Shown: positions 33,715-47,749 of the stretch, in pieces | Numbering within the stretch: position 1 is the stretch's first letter | Layout: each line of letters opens with the position of its first letter | From: Erodium maritimum | Lineage: Eukaryota > Streptophyta > Magnoliopsida > Geraniales > Geraniaceae | Reading direction: 5' to 3' | Assembly (NCBI GenBank): GCA_963921825.1 | Contig: OY997589.1 | Span: 22,651,482-22,715,481, forward strand | Length of the DNA: 64,000 bases | Program-made: the position numbers and the translations under genes | Notes under the pieces: model-generated | Told to the model about the DNA's origin: nothing | The model's input: the letters and a program-made list of their open reading frames with translations, nothing else | Database searches by the model: none

Positions 33715-36700
33715 TTAAAAGCAAGGTACCTCAATGTCGAACAGGTTGGGATACTTCACGCGGATCTCATCCTCGCGCTCCCAAGTGGATCCTGCTCCCT
33801 GATGTCCCCACTGTACTAGTACCAACGGAATCGTCTTGTTCCGCAGGATCTTCTCCTTCGTACCCAAAATCTCAACGGGCTGCTCCTCATAGGTGACATC
33901 ATCTGCTACCTCGATGTCTGACCACTCAATGATGTGCGAAGGGTCTGCTATGTACTTCCGCAGTTGGGACACATGGAAAACGTTATGCACGTTCCCAAGC
34001 TGCGGTGGTAAGGCCAAACGATAGGCTACAGTTCCAATCTTCTCTAACACCTCAAATGGTCCAACAAAACGTGGTGCTAGCTTGCCTCCACTGCGTCTAA
34101 ACCGCACTAGACCCTTCTTTGGGCTCACCTTCAGAAACACATGCTCTCCGACAGTGAACTCAAGTGGTCTGCGACGCCTGTCTGCGTAGCTCTTCTGCCG
34201 ACTCTGTGCGGTCTTCAGCCGCTCTCTAATCAAAGTGACCTTCTCGGTCGTCTCCCTGATCATGTCTGGCCCAAGTAAGCTCCTGTCCCCAACCTCAGCC
34301 CAACATACCGGCGATCTACAGGGTCTGCCATACAAGGCCTCAAATGGTGCCATACTAATGCTGGACTGGTAACTGTTGTTGTAGGCAAACTCTGCCAAAG
34401 GCAAATGATCCTCCCATGATCCCTGAAAGTCAAGCACACAAGCCCGAAGCATGTCCTCAAGAATCTGAATGGTGCGCTCTGACTGTCCATCTGTCTCAGG
34501 ATGGTAAGCTGTACTCAACAAGACCTCAGTGCCCAAAGCCTTCTGTAGACTCTTCCAGAACCTGGAAGTGAAACGAGGGTCTCTATCTGATACCACTGAC
34601 ACTGGTACACCGTGCAGACGAACAATCTCCCTGACGTACAAACGACCCAACATGTCCACCGAATCAGTCATCCTCATACCCAGAAAGTGGGCCGACTTGG
34701 TCAGTCGATCAACCACCACCCAAACAGCGTCATGCCCCTTCGACGATCTGGGCAACCCACACACAAAATCCATAGTCACATGCTCCCACTTCCACTCGGA
34801 GATCGGAAAAGGTTGTAGCAATCCTGCGGGACGCATGTGCTCGGCCTTCACCTGTTGGCAGGTGAGGCATCGAGAAACGAAATCTGCAACTGCCTCACGC
34901 ATCCCACTCCACCAAAACTGTCGTCGCATGTCTCTATACATCTTGTTGCCACCGGGGTGCACAACCAGACGGGAGTGGTGGCACTCACGCAATACAGTGT
35001 CTCTGCACTCACTGGGTACAAACAGTCGTCCTCTAAAGCGGATTCCCTGATCGGTGCCCATCTCCCAACCCTCGAGCTCGGCACCCTCCATCAATCTCTC
35101 ACGTAGCCCTGCTGTCTCGGCGTCCTCGGTCTGTGCCTCTAACACTCGAGCAAAAAGTGTGGGCTGAGCCACTAAGGCACACAAGGCCATACTCTCTGTG
35201 ACCTCCTCCAACTCCAGTCTGAATAAGCTCAACTGATCCAGCATGTCCCACTCTCGGACTGCAATGCTGGCAACGCAGTGACTCGACTTCCTGCTCAAAG
35301 CATCGGCGACCACGTTCGCCTTGCCCGGATGATAGAGCAACTCGAAGTCGTACTCCTCAAGTAGCTCCGTTCATCGCCTTTGGCGCATGTTCAGATCACG
35401 CTGCGAGAAGATATACTTGAGGCTCTTGTGGTCTGAAAACACCCTGAACTGCTCACCGTACAGATAATGTCTCCAGCTCTTCAGCACAAATACTACCGCT
35501 GCTAGCTCGAGATCATGGGTGGGGTAGTTGCGCTCATGCACCTTCAACTGCCTCGAGCCGTAAGCAACCACCTTCCCTCCCTGCATCAGAACATAACCTA
35601 GCCCTTCGCCTGAGGCGTCACAATACACGTCATAGCCCACTCCCCGTTCCGGAACAATCAACACTGGGGCGGTAGTCAACCGAGCCTTTAGCTCGCAAAA
35701 AGAACGCTCACACTCATCCGTCCAAATGTACTCCGCTCCCTTGCGGGTCAAAGCTGTCATAGGTGCTGCAAGGCGGGAGAAATCCTGAACGAAGCGCCGG
35801 TAATAGCCTGCCAACCCGAGGAAACTCCGAATCTCAAAAACGTTGCTGGGTCTCGCCCACTTCGACACTGCCTCAACCTTGGATGGATCGACCAAGATGC
35901 CCTCCCGAGATACCACGTGCCCGAGGAACTTCACCTCTGTGAGCCAAAATTCGCACTTCTCCATATTTCCGTACAACTGGTGAGTGCGTAAGAGCGCCAA
36001 AACGGTCCGCAGATGCTCCGCGTGCGCCTACTCACTGGGCGAGTAGATCAAGATGTCATCGACGAAGACTACCACGAACTGGTCTAGATAAGGTCTGAAG
36101 ATGCCATTCATCAAGTCCATAAAGGCGGCCGGCGCGTTCGTCAAACCGAACGGCATCACCAAAAACTCGAAGTGTCCATAACGGGTGCGGAACGCTGTCT
36201 TCTCTACGTCCTCAGCTCGGACCCTCAGCTGGTAGTACCCCGATCGAAAATCGATCTTCGAGAAGTACTTTGCTCCCCTCATCTGGTCGAATAAATCATC
36301 AATCTTTGGCATCGGGTAGCGGTTCTTCACCGTCGCCCGGTTCAGCTTCTTGTAATCTATGCACATCCTCAAGGCTCCACCCTTCTTCTTCACGAAAAGG
36401 GCGGGCGCTCCCCACGGAGATACGCTCGGGCGGATGAACCCCTTCTGCTGCAGTTCCTCGAGTTGTCGCTTGAGCTCGACCAACTCAGCTGGTGCAAACC
36501 GATACGGCGTCATCGAGATCGGCGTCGTACCCGGGATCAGATCGATCCTGAACTCCACCTCTCGCGCTGGTGGCAAGCCTGATAGTTCCTCCGGGAAGAC
36601 CTTCGGGAACTCCCGCACTACCCTCGGTAGCTTACCGCTACTCCGTACGACCTCTGCCTCAGACCCCGAAGTCAAAGCGGATAAGAGGACTCCGCTCTTG

Positions 36701-38580
36701 CTACTCAAGACACACGTGATCACCCTATCACCTGACCTCACTGTCACCTGACGTCTGTAGCAGTCGATCATCGCTCGGTACCTCGCGAGCCAGTCCATAC
36801 CAAGAATCACGTCAAAGGCGTTCATGTCAAGAACGAGTAAGTCGCCAAGAAAAGGGCAATCTGTCACCCTAATCGCACAGTCCCTACAAACGGTGCTCAA
36901 CACCACCGCACCCGTAGCCGGGGTCTCCAAACAAAGGGGTTGACTCAAAGTCTCCACCCGTAAACCCAAAGAAGAAGCAATAGACGAAGATATGAACGAA
37001 TGGGAAGCTCCCGTATCAAACAAAAATGAAGTCCACGCATTATAAAGTAAACACGTACCCTGAGTGGCCTCATGGCCGGCGTACGGCCTCTCAATCCTGG
37101 AACCGGTAACTGCAAAGACTCGGCCTTGCCGTGTCGGCGGTCCTCCTCTAGGTGGTGGGGGAAGTGCCACCTGCTGCTCAGCTCTCGGCTGGTGTCTCTG
37201 ACCTGCTGCTCCCGCCGCCTGACGCGGAGCTCTCTGCTGCGGTGCCTGACGTGGTCTGCCAGGTGGTGATGGGCGAGTCTGAGTCTGCTGGGGCCTCGGT
37301 GCAGGCGCTCTGCCAGCTATCTCAGGGCACGCCCGGATGAAATGATCAGAACGACCACACTGGTAGCATCCTCTCTGTCCTCCCTGCTGTGCTATCTCAG
37401 GACACACACGCATGAAGTGGTCGGCGCTGCCGCACTAGTAACATCCCATCGGCTCGCTAGGCTGTCTAACACTGGTCCCCTGGGGACGCCCATCATGACG
37501 CTCTACAGGTCCATTGCCCCTCAGGCAGTCTCGTGCCAGGTGACCCTGCTGTCCACACCGAGGACACAGCTGTGCCACCGGAGCGGGTCCAACTGACGCG
37601 ACGGCCCCTGCTCGGCGTATGCCATCCTGCTGAAACTGAGGCTGAAAGTGTCCTGCAACTCTCTGTCTGCGTCGGTCTCGATGGTCAGACGGCTGCAAAA
37701 AGCCACTCGGTCTAGGCCTGGTCTCTCGCACCCTGACAGTATCTCTGAAGTGTCTCTCCATGGCTAAAGCCTGATCCAAGAGTGTGGAGTAATTTGTGGT
37801 CCTAAAAGCGATAGCCCTGTCGGCTATCGACGGGATGAGCCCGTTCTCAAACCTCCTGCAACGGTCATCCGCAGTCTGCACCAACTCCGGCGCGAAGCGG
37901 GCCAAAGAAGTGAACCTCACTGCATACTCAGAAACACTCAAACCCCTCTGACATAAGTCTAGAAACTGCTGACGCCGGTCATCCCGAATGGAGCGAGGGA
38001 AGTACTGCTCCAAGAACAGCCTGCTGAACAACTGAAAATCACTGCCAACCCTCTCCTGCACTGACTGCCACCAGTAGTAGGCCTCTCCCTCAAGCTGAAA
38101 AGTAGCGAACGAAACCCTCAAGCGCCCCTCCGATACTCCAGAGGTATCGAGGTTGCGGGTGACCCGCTCCAACCAGCCCGAAGCTTCCTCGGGGTCCGCT
38201 CCCCCGGAGTAGGTCGGCGTGCCAAGTCTACGGAACTCTCTGAGTGACTGGGCCGTGAGGCTATCAAACTGTCCTGGCCTCTCCCCAAAATCTACTGAAG
38301 CAACAGGCACGGGCTCTGGTGCCGGTGTTGTAGTCCCCTGCTGCGCACGCAAGGCTGCTAGCACAGCACGAACCACCTCCTCGAGAGGGGTTGCCTGAGT
38401 CGGCTCTACGACTGGAGATGTCTTGGGTGGCGACCCTGTTGGTCCCCCCTCAGAGTGCTGATGCTCTGTAGAAACAGCATCCTGGGCATCAGCTGCCCCC
38501 TCCTGCTCAGCTGCAGGTGTCTGCCTCGGACCCCCAGCTGGGCGGCTCCGGGTACCTCTAGGAACATACGTACGAGCCAT
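33715..38580 (-). pseudogene. Ty3 gag-pol, unit 3
   Basis: Same domain order. The shared UAG codons are at 37435 and 36028. Its own lesion is a UGA at 35371 replacing a tryptophan codon after NMRQRR at the end of RNase H. It shares a threonine-to-methionine change (RYRAMIDC) in the protease/RT spacer with unit 4, but gag variants with unit 2. Confidence 0.9.
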
Positions 38581-39245
38581 GTCGTCTATCCGCCTGCACG
38601 GATAACGCACATGTTCAGTACTCAGTTCAACAACGGTTCTCACACGCCACAAGGCCGAACACACACGAGCCTACAAGTCACCCACAGATACGCCCCTCAC
38701 ACTAGTAGATATATATATACTCATATAATATAGCACACAAGTTCGCATCTCTATGCGTCACACAGCAACAACCAGCGATTTAGCAATCAACCACCAACTC
38801 CCACAGGAGGGTTCAACCAAGTCAAAGAAATCCACTCCCACAGGAGGATTCAAACTCAAGCACAACACACAAGGCACAACGCAACAGGCACACCCCTTGC
38901 TCGGGTATCCTTCCACAAAGATGGGTTTAGTACTTAACACAATTCAATTCAATAATCACCCTTAACCTTTCCTTCCCTTCCATGAATTCCCATTTCTTAA
39001 CTTTTACTCAAACCTTTTCATGTCGATCTCATGTTGTTACAACCTGATTCAGGCGTCCCCGAACCTCATTGTAACAACTGGACATCGAACCATCATGCTC
39101 AACTACAGTGACGCCCCTGAGTCAACCAGTGATGGTGTAAACATTTTAGTTCTACTGAAAATTCGGCATGACCCCTTCGTATTTCCCTTAACCCTCCGTT
39201 TAAACGGGACAACCATCAATGCCAATTCAAAAGGTAAAAGTACAC

Positions 39246-39665
39246 AGAGTTCTCATGCTCTTCCAAAGACATCACACAGTCAAAAAGGGAGTTCTCATGC
39301 TCCTAAAGTACACAACGAAAACAATAAACGGAGTTCTCGTGCTCCCAAAATATAACGGGGTACTCGTGCCCCAAACTCGCCACCTCCACGGGCTTACGGG
39401 ATTCTCGTGTCCCAAATTCGCCACCTCCACGGGCATAGGGGATACTCGTGTCCCAATTTCGCCACCTCAGCGGGCATAGGGGATACTCGTGTCCCAAATT
39501 CGCCACCTCAGCGGGCATAGGGGATACTCGTGTCCCAAAATCGCCACCTCAGCGGGCATACGGGATACTCGTGTCCCAAAACAAAGTTCTCACACAACGA
39601 AATACGGGGTCCTCGCGCCCCAACCAAAACACTCAATAACAGCATACATGGAGTACTCATGCTCC
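39246..39665 (-). repeat. Leader hairpin array, Ty3 unit 3
   Basis: Same eleven hairpins, shifted by 17785 bp from unit 1. Confidence 0.8.
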
Positions 39666-40014
39666 AGACCAACAGTCAATCACCAGTCAAAACTTGAACA
39701 GGACCAAACTACAACTTGAAAATTTTCGAAGTAATACGCCAAAGGGCAGCACCACCAACTGTTGGCTCACCCTACCATGTATGCATATCGGGTCGGTCAT
39801 TGACCATTAATCCAATTCCGATCTCAACCATTCGGCTTCACCGATCATTAGGGAGAGGATACCAATCGAGTAATGCAAACATTGTAGTGTAAGGTTTCAT
39901 TTAGGACAACTCTTAAAGCACTTAAGACTCAGACTTCCTAACTCTACCCACCTAATTGACTTCGGTCCGAGGTTTGAAAATCAGTTCATAAGACACCTGT
40001 TTCAAATGAAACCA

Positions 40015-40027
40015 GGCTCTGATACCA
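40015..40027 (-). other. Primer-binding site, Ty3 unit 3
   Basis: TGGTATCAGAGCC in sense, three bases from LTR 4. Confidence 0.9.
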
Positions 40028-40030
40028 AAT

Positions 40031-42574
40031 TGTCACGCCCCAAATCCGGTTATCGCCTGGACTCGAGGCATGACGAGTAATAGAAGACAATAAAATAATA
40101 GAACAACATTTAAATCCTGAAAACCTCCAATAGAAAAGCTCCAATCCACATGATCTAGTTTAAAACAAGAATAACCCTCAAGGGGTGTAATAATATATCT
40201 CCACAAAATCTGGTTCAACAGAAATAAAGATAAAAACGAAGTCTCTAAGGACACCCACACCGAGAAGCTCCCGAGCCTCTACTCCTCTATCAAGCCTGTA
40301 AACACAACAATAAACTCGCAGGGGTGAGCTTGCGCTCAGTAGGGAAAACACATAACAAGATGGACCTTCAACTCAATAAGATCAACAATAAAGTCAACCA
40401 AAAACATCTTAACAAACACAGGTAATAGATAAATCAACCAATGACGTGGCACATGAAGTCTCCACCCTCCGATCCACATAATGTGTCCTCTCGGATTTTC
40501 CCTCAAATCCAGAGGAGACGCATAACATTGAGGCGACCGGAAACAACCCTTCGGGGCGCTTATCATCGGGATTCTCATAAACGTCTCCAAGGGATTTTAT
40601 GTCCTCGGGAACCAAGGTATTACTCCCATAGGGAGCATACACTTGGACAATTTAATAATAAGCAGTTAATAATTGAATACGCACTCAACCGAACATGAAA
40701 TAATACAAGCTCAACAACCATCAATTCAATTCCACACATGGCTCACACATCACCAATTCACCACAACAAGCAATACATGTATCACGCAAACATAGCACAC
40801 CAATCACACAATCCCAACTTACCGTTCACTTACCAGTTTCGAACCACCGGGGCATCGATCACCTGATTGTACCGCTCGGTACAACCAGTCATAATCGATG
40901 CTCCAAACAACCCTTCAAGTAAATCAAGCAATCATTCGAATGCAATCAACGAGCAAGTACGAGTATAATCAACTAAACATAAAAACCTTCAAAAGAGCAT
41001 TTACACATGCAAATCCACTAGTTTCATTAGACTCTTTAGCCTATCCACTAAGCAATCAACAACCAAGCATGTGATCCTAACACGCAACTAATCCGAGGGC
41101 TTTGCCAAGGCTCCTCTACCAGACAATCAAATCCCAAGTATTGAAAGCGAATTACACTAGTGCATGGCATCCTAATCGGTCACCACTAGACACTTCCGGT
41201 TATTAGAAATTGAAAGACGATTATGCTAGTTATTCGCATCCTATAGGCATTTCTAGGACCTTTTCCAATTTTATTAACCTAACATGCATACTAAGCATCA
41301 TAAACGAGAGGTTAAGGCTTTCCCTACCTCAAGGTCCTCCTCTTCAACACTTTGATGAAGCCCGGTGATCACCACTTCGCTCTTCACTCGGGTCCCGGCG
41401 TGATCCTTGCTCCTCTAGCTCGATCCCCAAAGTCTTGGACACAAAGAAACGATAATTAGACTCCACTTAAACAGCAAGAAAGTCTCCCAAAACCCTTCCA
41501 AAGTTCAGCTCAAAACCAAGATGCAAAACCCTCAAGAAACCCTCACCCTGGTCTGCCACGGACCTGGTCACGGATCCATGAGGCTAACCATCACGGTTAC
41601 CATCACGGAGCCGTGACGAGTGTCGTCACGGACTCCCTCACGGAGCCGTGACGTCGCCCGTCACGGGATCCGTCACGGATCCGTGGCGCACCAGAGCAGT
41701 TTCGCCCTTCTTCAACCTCCAGCTCCAAATCTCCGAAAAACCACCTTCAAACCCAGAATTTTACCCCTTCCAACTCCCAAAACAGTCCAAATCCTTCAAT
41801 ACTCCTCTACCCATGGTAGGAATCAACACACAAACAAGTTTCCAATGATTCATCAAATCAAACCCAACTCAAAAGCTCCAACAAACCAATGATTTCTCAA
41901 CACAAATCCAACAAAGCTTCTCATCAACAATATCTCCCACCATTTCTACTCAAACCCAACAACATCTAGCAATTTTCACCCAAAACCCATGAAAATAGAT
42001 GAAGAGAAATGAGGATTAGAGAGTTCCATTACCTCTAGAATGTTGAGATGAAGAAGATGGTGGAGGTCTTGAGGAGGGATGGCTAGAGGAAGACTTCAAG
42101 TGGCCTCTTCTTCCTTGATTCTCCTTCAAAGCTCCATGGGAGCTCTTCTCCCTTGCTCCTCCTCTAAATTTCGGCTACACCAATGTAAAAAATGAATTGA
42201 TTTTGCTTCTCCAATCCCATATAATACCTAGATGTAGCAAAGACCTAAAAGCCCTTGAGCTAGATTCCCTTGTAGTAGCTTTTGGGAGGGTAAAAGGGAC
42301 TACGACTATCCCTTTTTCTCTCTTTCAACCAAAAAAAGACAAGTGTCCACCTAGGTCATTTAATTTTCCAAAATAATTTCCAGCAATTTAAAAATAATGA
42401 TTTTAGTCGATAAAAAGTCTCGTTTTGACCAAAATTGACTTTATCCAATATTATACTCAAACGAAAGGGATTTCTCCCCTGAAGCCAACCGTGATAATGG
42501 CTAATTAGTTTGGGTTTCGGAAAAGTCCCGAGTGACTTCTTGAGTCATCGGTTCGACCGGAAGCGGGTCTTACA
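40031..42574 (-). repeat. Ty3 LTR 4 (shared by units 3 and 4)
   Basis: 2544 bp with the same termini. It is the last LTR of the array; the 5' LTR of unit 4 is missing. Confidence 0.95.
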
Positions 42575-42586
42575 ATCTACCCCCTT
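42575..42586 (-). other. Polypurine tract, Ty3 unit 4
   Basis: Same block, abutting LTR 4. Confidence 0.8.
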
Positions 42587-42607
42587 AAAGAAATTTCGTC
42601 CTCGAAA

Positions 42608-45600
42608 TTAAAAGCAAGGTACCTCAATGTCGAACAGGTTGGGATACTTCACGCGGATCTCATCCTCGCGCTCCCAAGTGGATCCTGCTCCCTGATGTCC
42701 CCACTGTACTAGTACCAACGGAATCGTCTTGTTCCGCAGGATCTTCTCCTTCGTACCCAAAATCTCAACGGGCTGCTCCTCATAGGTGACATCATCTGCT
42801 ACCTCGATGTCTGACCACTCAATGATGTGCGAAGGGTCTGCTATGTACTTCCGCAGTTGGGACACATGGAAAACGTTATGCACGTTCCCAAGCTGCGGTG
42901 GTAAGGCCAAACGATAGGCTACAGTTCCAATCTTCTCTAACACCTCAAATGGTCCAACAAAACGTGGTGCTAGCTTGCCTCCACTGCGTCTAAACCGCAC
43001 TAGACCCTTCTTTGGGCTCACCTTCAGAAACACATGCTCTCCGACAGTGAACTCAAGTGGTCTGCGACGCCTGTCTGCGTAGCTCTTCTGCCGACTCTGT
43101 GCGGTCTTCAGCCGCTCTCTAATAAAAGTGACCTTCTCGGTCGTCTCCCTGATCATGTCTGGCCCAAGTAAGCTCCTGTCCCCAACCTCAGCCCAACATA
43201 CCGGCGATCTACAGGGTCTGCCATACAAGGCCTCAAATGGTGCCATACTAATGCTGGACTGGTAACTGTTGTTGTAGGCAAACTCTGCCAAAGGCAAATG
43301 ATCCTCCCATGATCCCTGAAAGTCAAGCACACAAGCCCGAAGCATGTCCTCAAGAATCTGAATGGTGCGCTCTGACTGTCCATCTGTCTCAGGATGGTAA
43401 GCTGTACTCAACAAGACCTCAGTGCCCAAAGCCTTCTGTAGACTCTTCCAGAACCTGGAAGTGAAACGAGGGTCTCTATCTGATACCACTGACACTGGTA
43501 CACCGTGCAGACGAACAATCTCCCTGACGTACAAACGACCCAACATGTCCACCGAATCAGTCATCCTCATACCCAGAAAGTGGGCCGACTTGGTCAGTCG
43601 ATCAACCACCACCCAAACAGCGTCATGCCCCTTCGACGATCTGGGCAACCCACACACAAAATCCATAGTCACATGCTCCCACTTCCACTCGGAGATCGGA
43701 AAAGGTTGTAGCAATCCTGCGAGACGCATGTGCTCGGCCTTCACCTGTTGGCAGGTGAGGCATCGAGAAACGAAATCTGCAACTGCCTCACGCATCCCAC
43801 TCCACCAAAACTGTCGTCGCATGTCTCTATACATCTTGTTGCCACCGGGGTGCACAACCAGACGGGAGTGGTGGCACTCACGCAATACAGTGTCTCTGCA
43901 CTCACTGGGTACAAACAGTCGTCCTCTAAAGCGGATTCCCTGATCGGTGCCCATCTCCCAACCCTCGAGCTCGGCACCCTCCATCAATCTCTCACGTAGC
44001 CCTGCTGTCTCGGCGTCCTCGGTCTGTGCCTCTAACACTCGAGCAAAAAGTGTGGGCTGAGCCACTAAGGCACACAAGGCCATACTCTCTGTGACCTCCT
44101 CCAACTCCAGTCTGAATAAGCTCAACTGCTCCAGCATGTCCCACTCTCGGACTGCAATGTTGGCAACGCAGTGACTCGACTTCCTGCTCAAAGCATCGGC
44201 GACCACGTTCGCCTTGCCCGGATGATAGAGCAACTCGAAGTCGTACTCCTCAAGTAGCTCCTTCCATCGCCTTTGGCGCATGTTCAGATCACGCTGCGAG
44301 AAGATATACTTGAGGCTCTTGTGGTCTGAAAACACCCTGAACTGCTCACCGTACAGATAATGTCTCCAGCTCTTCAGCACAAATACTACCGCTGCTAGCT
44401 CGAGATCATGGGTGGGGTAGTTGCGCTCATGCACCTTCAACTGCCTCGAGCCGTAAGCAACCACCTTCCCTCCCTGCATCAGAACATAACCTAGCCCTTC
44501 GCCTGAGGCGTCACAATACACGTCATAGCCCACTCCCCGTTCCGGAACAATCAACACTGGGGCGGTAGTCAACCGAGCCTTTAGCTCGCAAAAAGAACGC
44601 TCACACTCATCCGTCCAAATGTACTCCGCTCCCTTGCGGGTCAAAGCTGTCATAGGTGCTGCAAGGCGGGAGAAATCCTGAACGAAGCGCCGGTAATAGC
44701 CTGCCAACCCGAGGAAACTCCGAATCTCAAAAACGTTGCTGGGTCTCGCCCACTTCGACACTGCCTCAACCTTGGATGGATCGACCAAGATGCCCTCCCG
44801 AGATACCACGTGCCCGAGGAACTTCACCTCTGTGAGCCAAAATTCGCACTTCTCCATATTGCCGTACAACTGGTGAGTGCGTAAGAGCGCCAAAACGGTC
44901 CGCAGATGCTCCGCGTGCGCCTACTCACTGGGCGAGTAGATCAAGATGTCATCGACGAAGACTACCACGAACTGGTCTAGATAAGGTCTGAAGATGCCAT
45001 TCATCAAGTCCATAAAGGCGGCCGGCGCGTTCGTCAAACCGAACGGCATCACCAAAAACTCGAAGTGTCCATAACGGGTGCGGAACGCTGTCTTCTCTAC
45101 GTCCTCAGCTCGGACCCTCAGCTGGTAGTACCCCGATCGAAAATCGATCTTCGAGAAGTACTTTGCTCCCCTCATCTGGTCGAATAAATCATCAATCTTT
45201 GGCATCGGGTAGCGGTTCTTCACCGTCGCCCGGTTCAGCTTCTTGTAATCTATGCACATCCTCAAGGCTCCACCCTTCTTCTTCACGAAAAGGGCGGGCG
45301 CTCCCCACGGAGATACGCTCGGGCGGATGAACCCCTTCTGCTGCAGTTCCTCGAGTTGTCGCTTGAGCTCGACCAACTCAGCTGGTGCAAACCGATACGG
45401 CGTCATCGAGATCGGCGTCGTACCCGGGATCAGATCGATCCTGAACTCCACCTCTCGCGCTGGTGGCAAGCCTGATAGTTCCTCCGGGAAGACCTTCGGG
45501 AACTCCCGCACTACCCTCGGTAGCTTACCGCTACTCCGTACGACCTCTGCCTCAGACCCCGAAGTCAAAGCGGATAAGAGGACTCCGCTCTTGCTACTCA

Positions 45601-46061
45601 AGACACACGTGATCACCCTATCACCTGACCTCACTGTCACCTGACGTCTGTAGCAGTCGATCATCGCTCGGTACCTCGCGAGCCAGTCCATACCAAGAAT
45701 CACGTCAAAGGCGTTCATGTCAAGAACGAGTAAGTCGCCAAGAAAAGGGCAATCTGTCACCCTAATCGCACAGTCCCTACAAACGGTGCTCAACACCACC
45801 GCACCCGTAGCCGGGGTCTCCAAACAAAGGGGTTGACTCAAAGTCTCCACCCGTAAACCCAAAGAAGAAGCAATAGACGAAGATATGAACGAATGGGAAG
45901 CTCCCGTATCAAACAAAAATGAAGTCCACGCATTATAAAGTAAACACGTACCCTGAGTGGCCTCATGGCCGGCGTACGGCCTCTCAATCCTGGAACCGGT
46001 AACTGCAAAGACTCGGCCTTGCCGTGTCGGCGGTCCTCCTCTAGGTGGTGGGGGAAGTGCC
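42608..46061 (-). pseudogene. Ty3 pol, unit 4, cut by the copia insertion
   Basis: The frame from 44893 to 42608 (RT end, RNase H, integrase, tail; 761 codons) is open, the longest uninterrupted stretch of any unit. The shared UAG in RT is present at 44921. The protease and RT part (up to 46061) is intact until it runs into the copia LTR at 46062, where GGGGGAAGTGCC meets TGTTGGG. The frame continues by chance into the LTR. Gag resumes only as the fragment at 58317-58716. Confidence 0.9.
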
Positions 46062-47749
46062 TGTTGGGTCTCGAGGTAGGGTTGGAGATGAACCAACTCG
46101 CAGCGGAAAATCAATGAAAACCAAGAGACAATTAAAACCATGAAACAACTAACAAAGAATGGATTAACAAGAGAAAAATTCAGCACTAGTTCTTACCAAA
46201 ACAAGAACACCGGTTAACGAATGATTGGCTTGAGTCTCCAAGACGCCTACGTATCCACATGGGAATCAAAGCCACGTAGTTCTTCTCTTTGAGGACTCAA
46301 GAACACAAACATGGAGGTGGAAACTAGCCAAACCCGAAATGGCCATGGAAGAGGGAGAGAAAATGTGTTTCCTATTCTTGTCTTGTCTTTGTTATGTTGA
46401 AAAAAGATGACTTAAACATAACAAAACCCATACTTGTCCAACTAAAGGCATGGGACAAGTATGGTGTCAAGTAAGGTGTAAATAGGACAAAGTATGGCAA
46501 GACAAGATTGGGTTAGGTGGTGAATCACCAACACCTTAATCCTTGTCTTGCTTACTTAGTACTAATTAATCAAGACTTGATTAATTAGTTCCATGGGCCT
46601 TGGTTGCATGGGCCTTTCATGGGCCTCTTGGAACATGGCCCGTGGCCATTTCCAACGAGGTCCCGTGATTCGCTCATCGCCTCCAAGCCTTCCATACCGG
46701 AAATGTCCAACATTATCCGACGCGATCAATCCCAAGACTCCAAGCCTTGTCTCGATCCGTAAAGTCCTATTCACTTACGGGCACATGACCCAAAACCCAG
46801 TTTTGGTCATGTCCCGAGACAACTCCCTTTTGGCCATTCTCCATAAATGTGTCAATGAGTTTCATCCTCCGGTGTGACCCTTAGGTTTATGCATGTCAAT
46901 AGATCAACGTAAAATCCCATTTTACTTGATCCTATTTAAGTGGCAACTAACGAGACTTTAGTATTGCCTGACACTGCATAACGAATCGACCCTGTCGATT
47001 CTAACCTTTCCGTCATCCCTGTCATTATCCTTTTATCTCCGATATCCTGATTGAGATAAGGCATAGAGCCGTCATCCTTATTATTCTCAATCACCGTTCC
47101 TTGATATGTGAGATGACTGAAGATATGATACCCAGTATCATGTGCATGGCCATGCTATTCTTCCAGTCACTCTCGATCAAGCGGCCGAGAACCGATATCT
47201 TTCCCATACCTTAGTATGAGGGATAAATCCCTTAGCCGTCTTTCGTGTCACTCATGTAGCCCGTCCCCAAGCCAATCCTGGCCGTTATGGAAGCCCTGTT
47301 ACGGACAACGTTAGGCTCAGGTCAAACTCAGTTGTTGACTACATAGCGATCACAAAGACTCCTTGGTCTAAGGATACATGACAAGCTACAACACTGAATA
47401 TGTTCATGACTTAATCTATGGCACATATTCAGTGCGGGTCGTCCAATATCATGTCCCACATGATATCTATGATCAGACTCCGGAATCCCATTCCAATGAC
47501 TAACAGAACGTAAGCCATAAAGAGCCATCTTTCATACTAGTCGCTTCTAGTGAAGCTTTGTTGACTAGGGACCCATCGAGTGTGATCTATCTCGATCTAT
47601 GGTTCTATTCGCATGGTGGGCATAGATCAGAGCACACATCGATATATTACTCCAACACATAAGTAATATAAAGCCGCTTTAATTTTATTGCTAACGATGA
47701 TATATACATTTGGACATTTAGGATTGAACTACGGGCACTAAGACTAACA
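46062..47749 (-). repeat. Copia LTR 1 (3' LTR)
   Basis: The plus strand begins TGTTGGGTCTCG and ends AGACTAACA. I found one difference from LTR 2 near the left end (CCAAGAG for CCACGAG). Confidence 0.93.

Larger units (their letters stand above)
13290..46061 (-). mobile_element. Head-to-tail array of a Tekay/Del-like Ty3 retrotransposon
   Basis: Four LTRs of equal length (2544 bp) alternate with internal regions: LTR, internal (15834-22245), LTR, internal (24790-31137), LTR, internal (33682-40030), LTR, internal (42575-46061, broken by a copia element). Adjacent units share one LTR, so these are not separate insertions. The repeat step is 8956, 8892 and 8893 bp. Domain order protease-RT-RNase H-integrase, the tRNA-iMet primer site and the chromodomain-like tail (EEQPVEIL...[13 protein letters not shown]) place the family with the chromovirus Tekay/Del group. 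The array is embedded in a LINE. A remnant of the fourth unit's gag lies at 58317-58716. Confidence 0.92.

Noticed and set aside
13290-46061. Four separate Ty3 insertions side by side
   Set aside because: Adjacent units share one LTR and no target duplication or unrelated DNA separates them.
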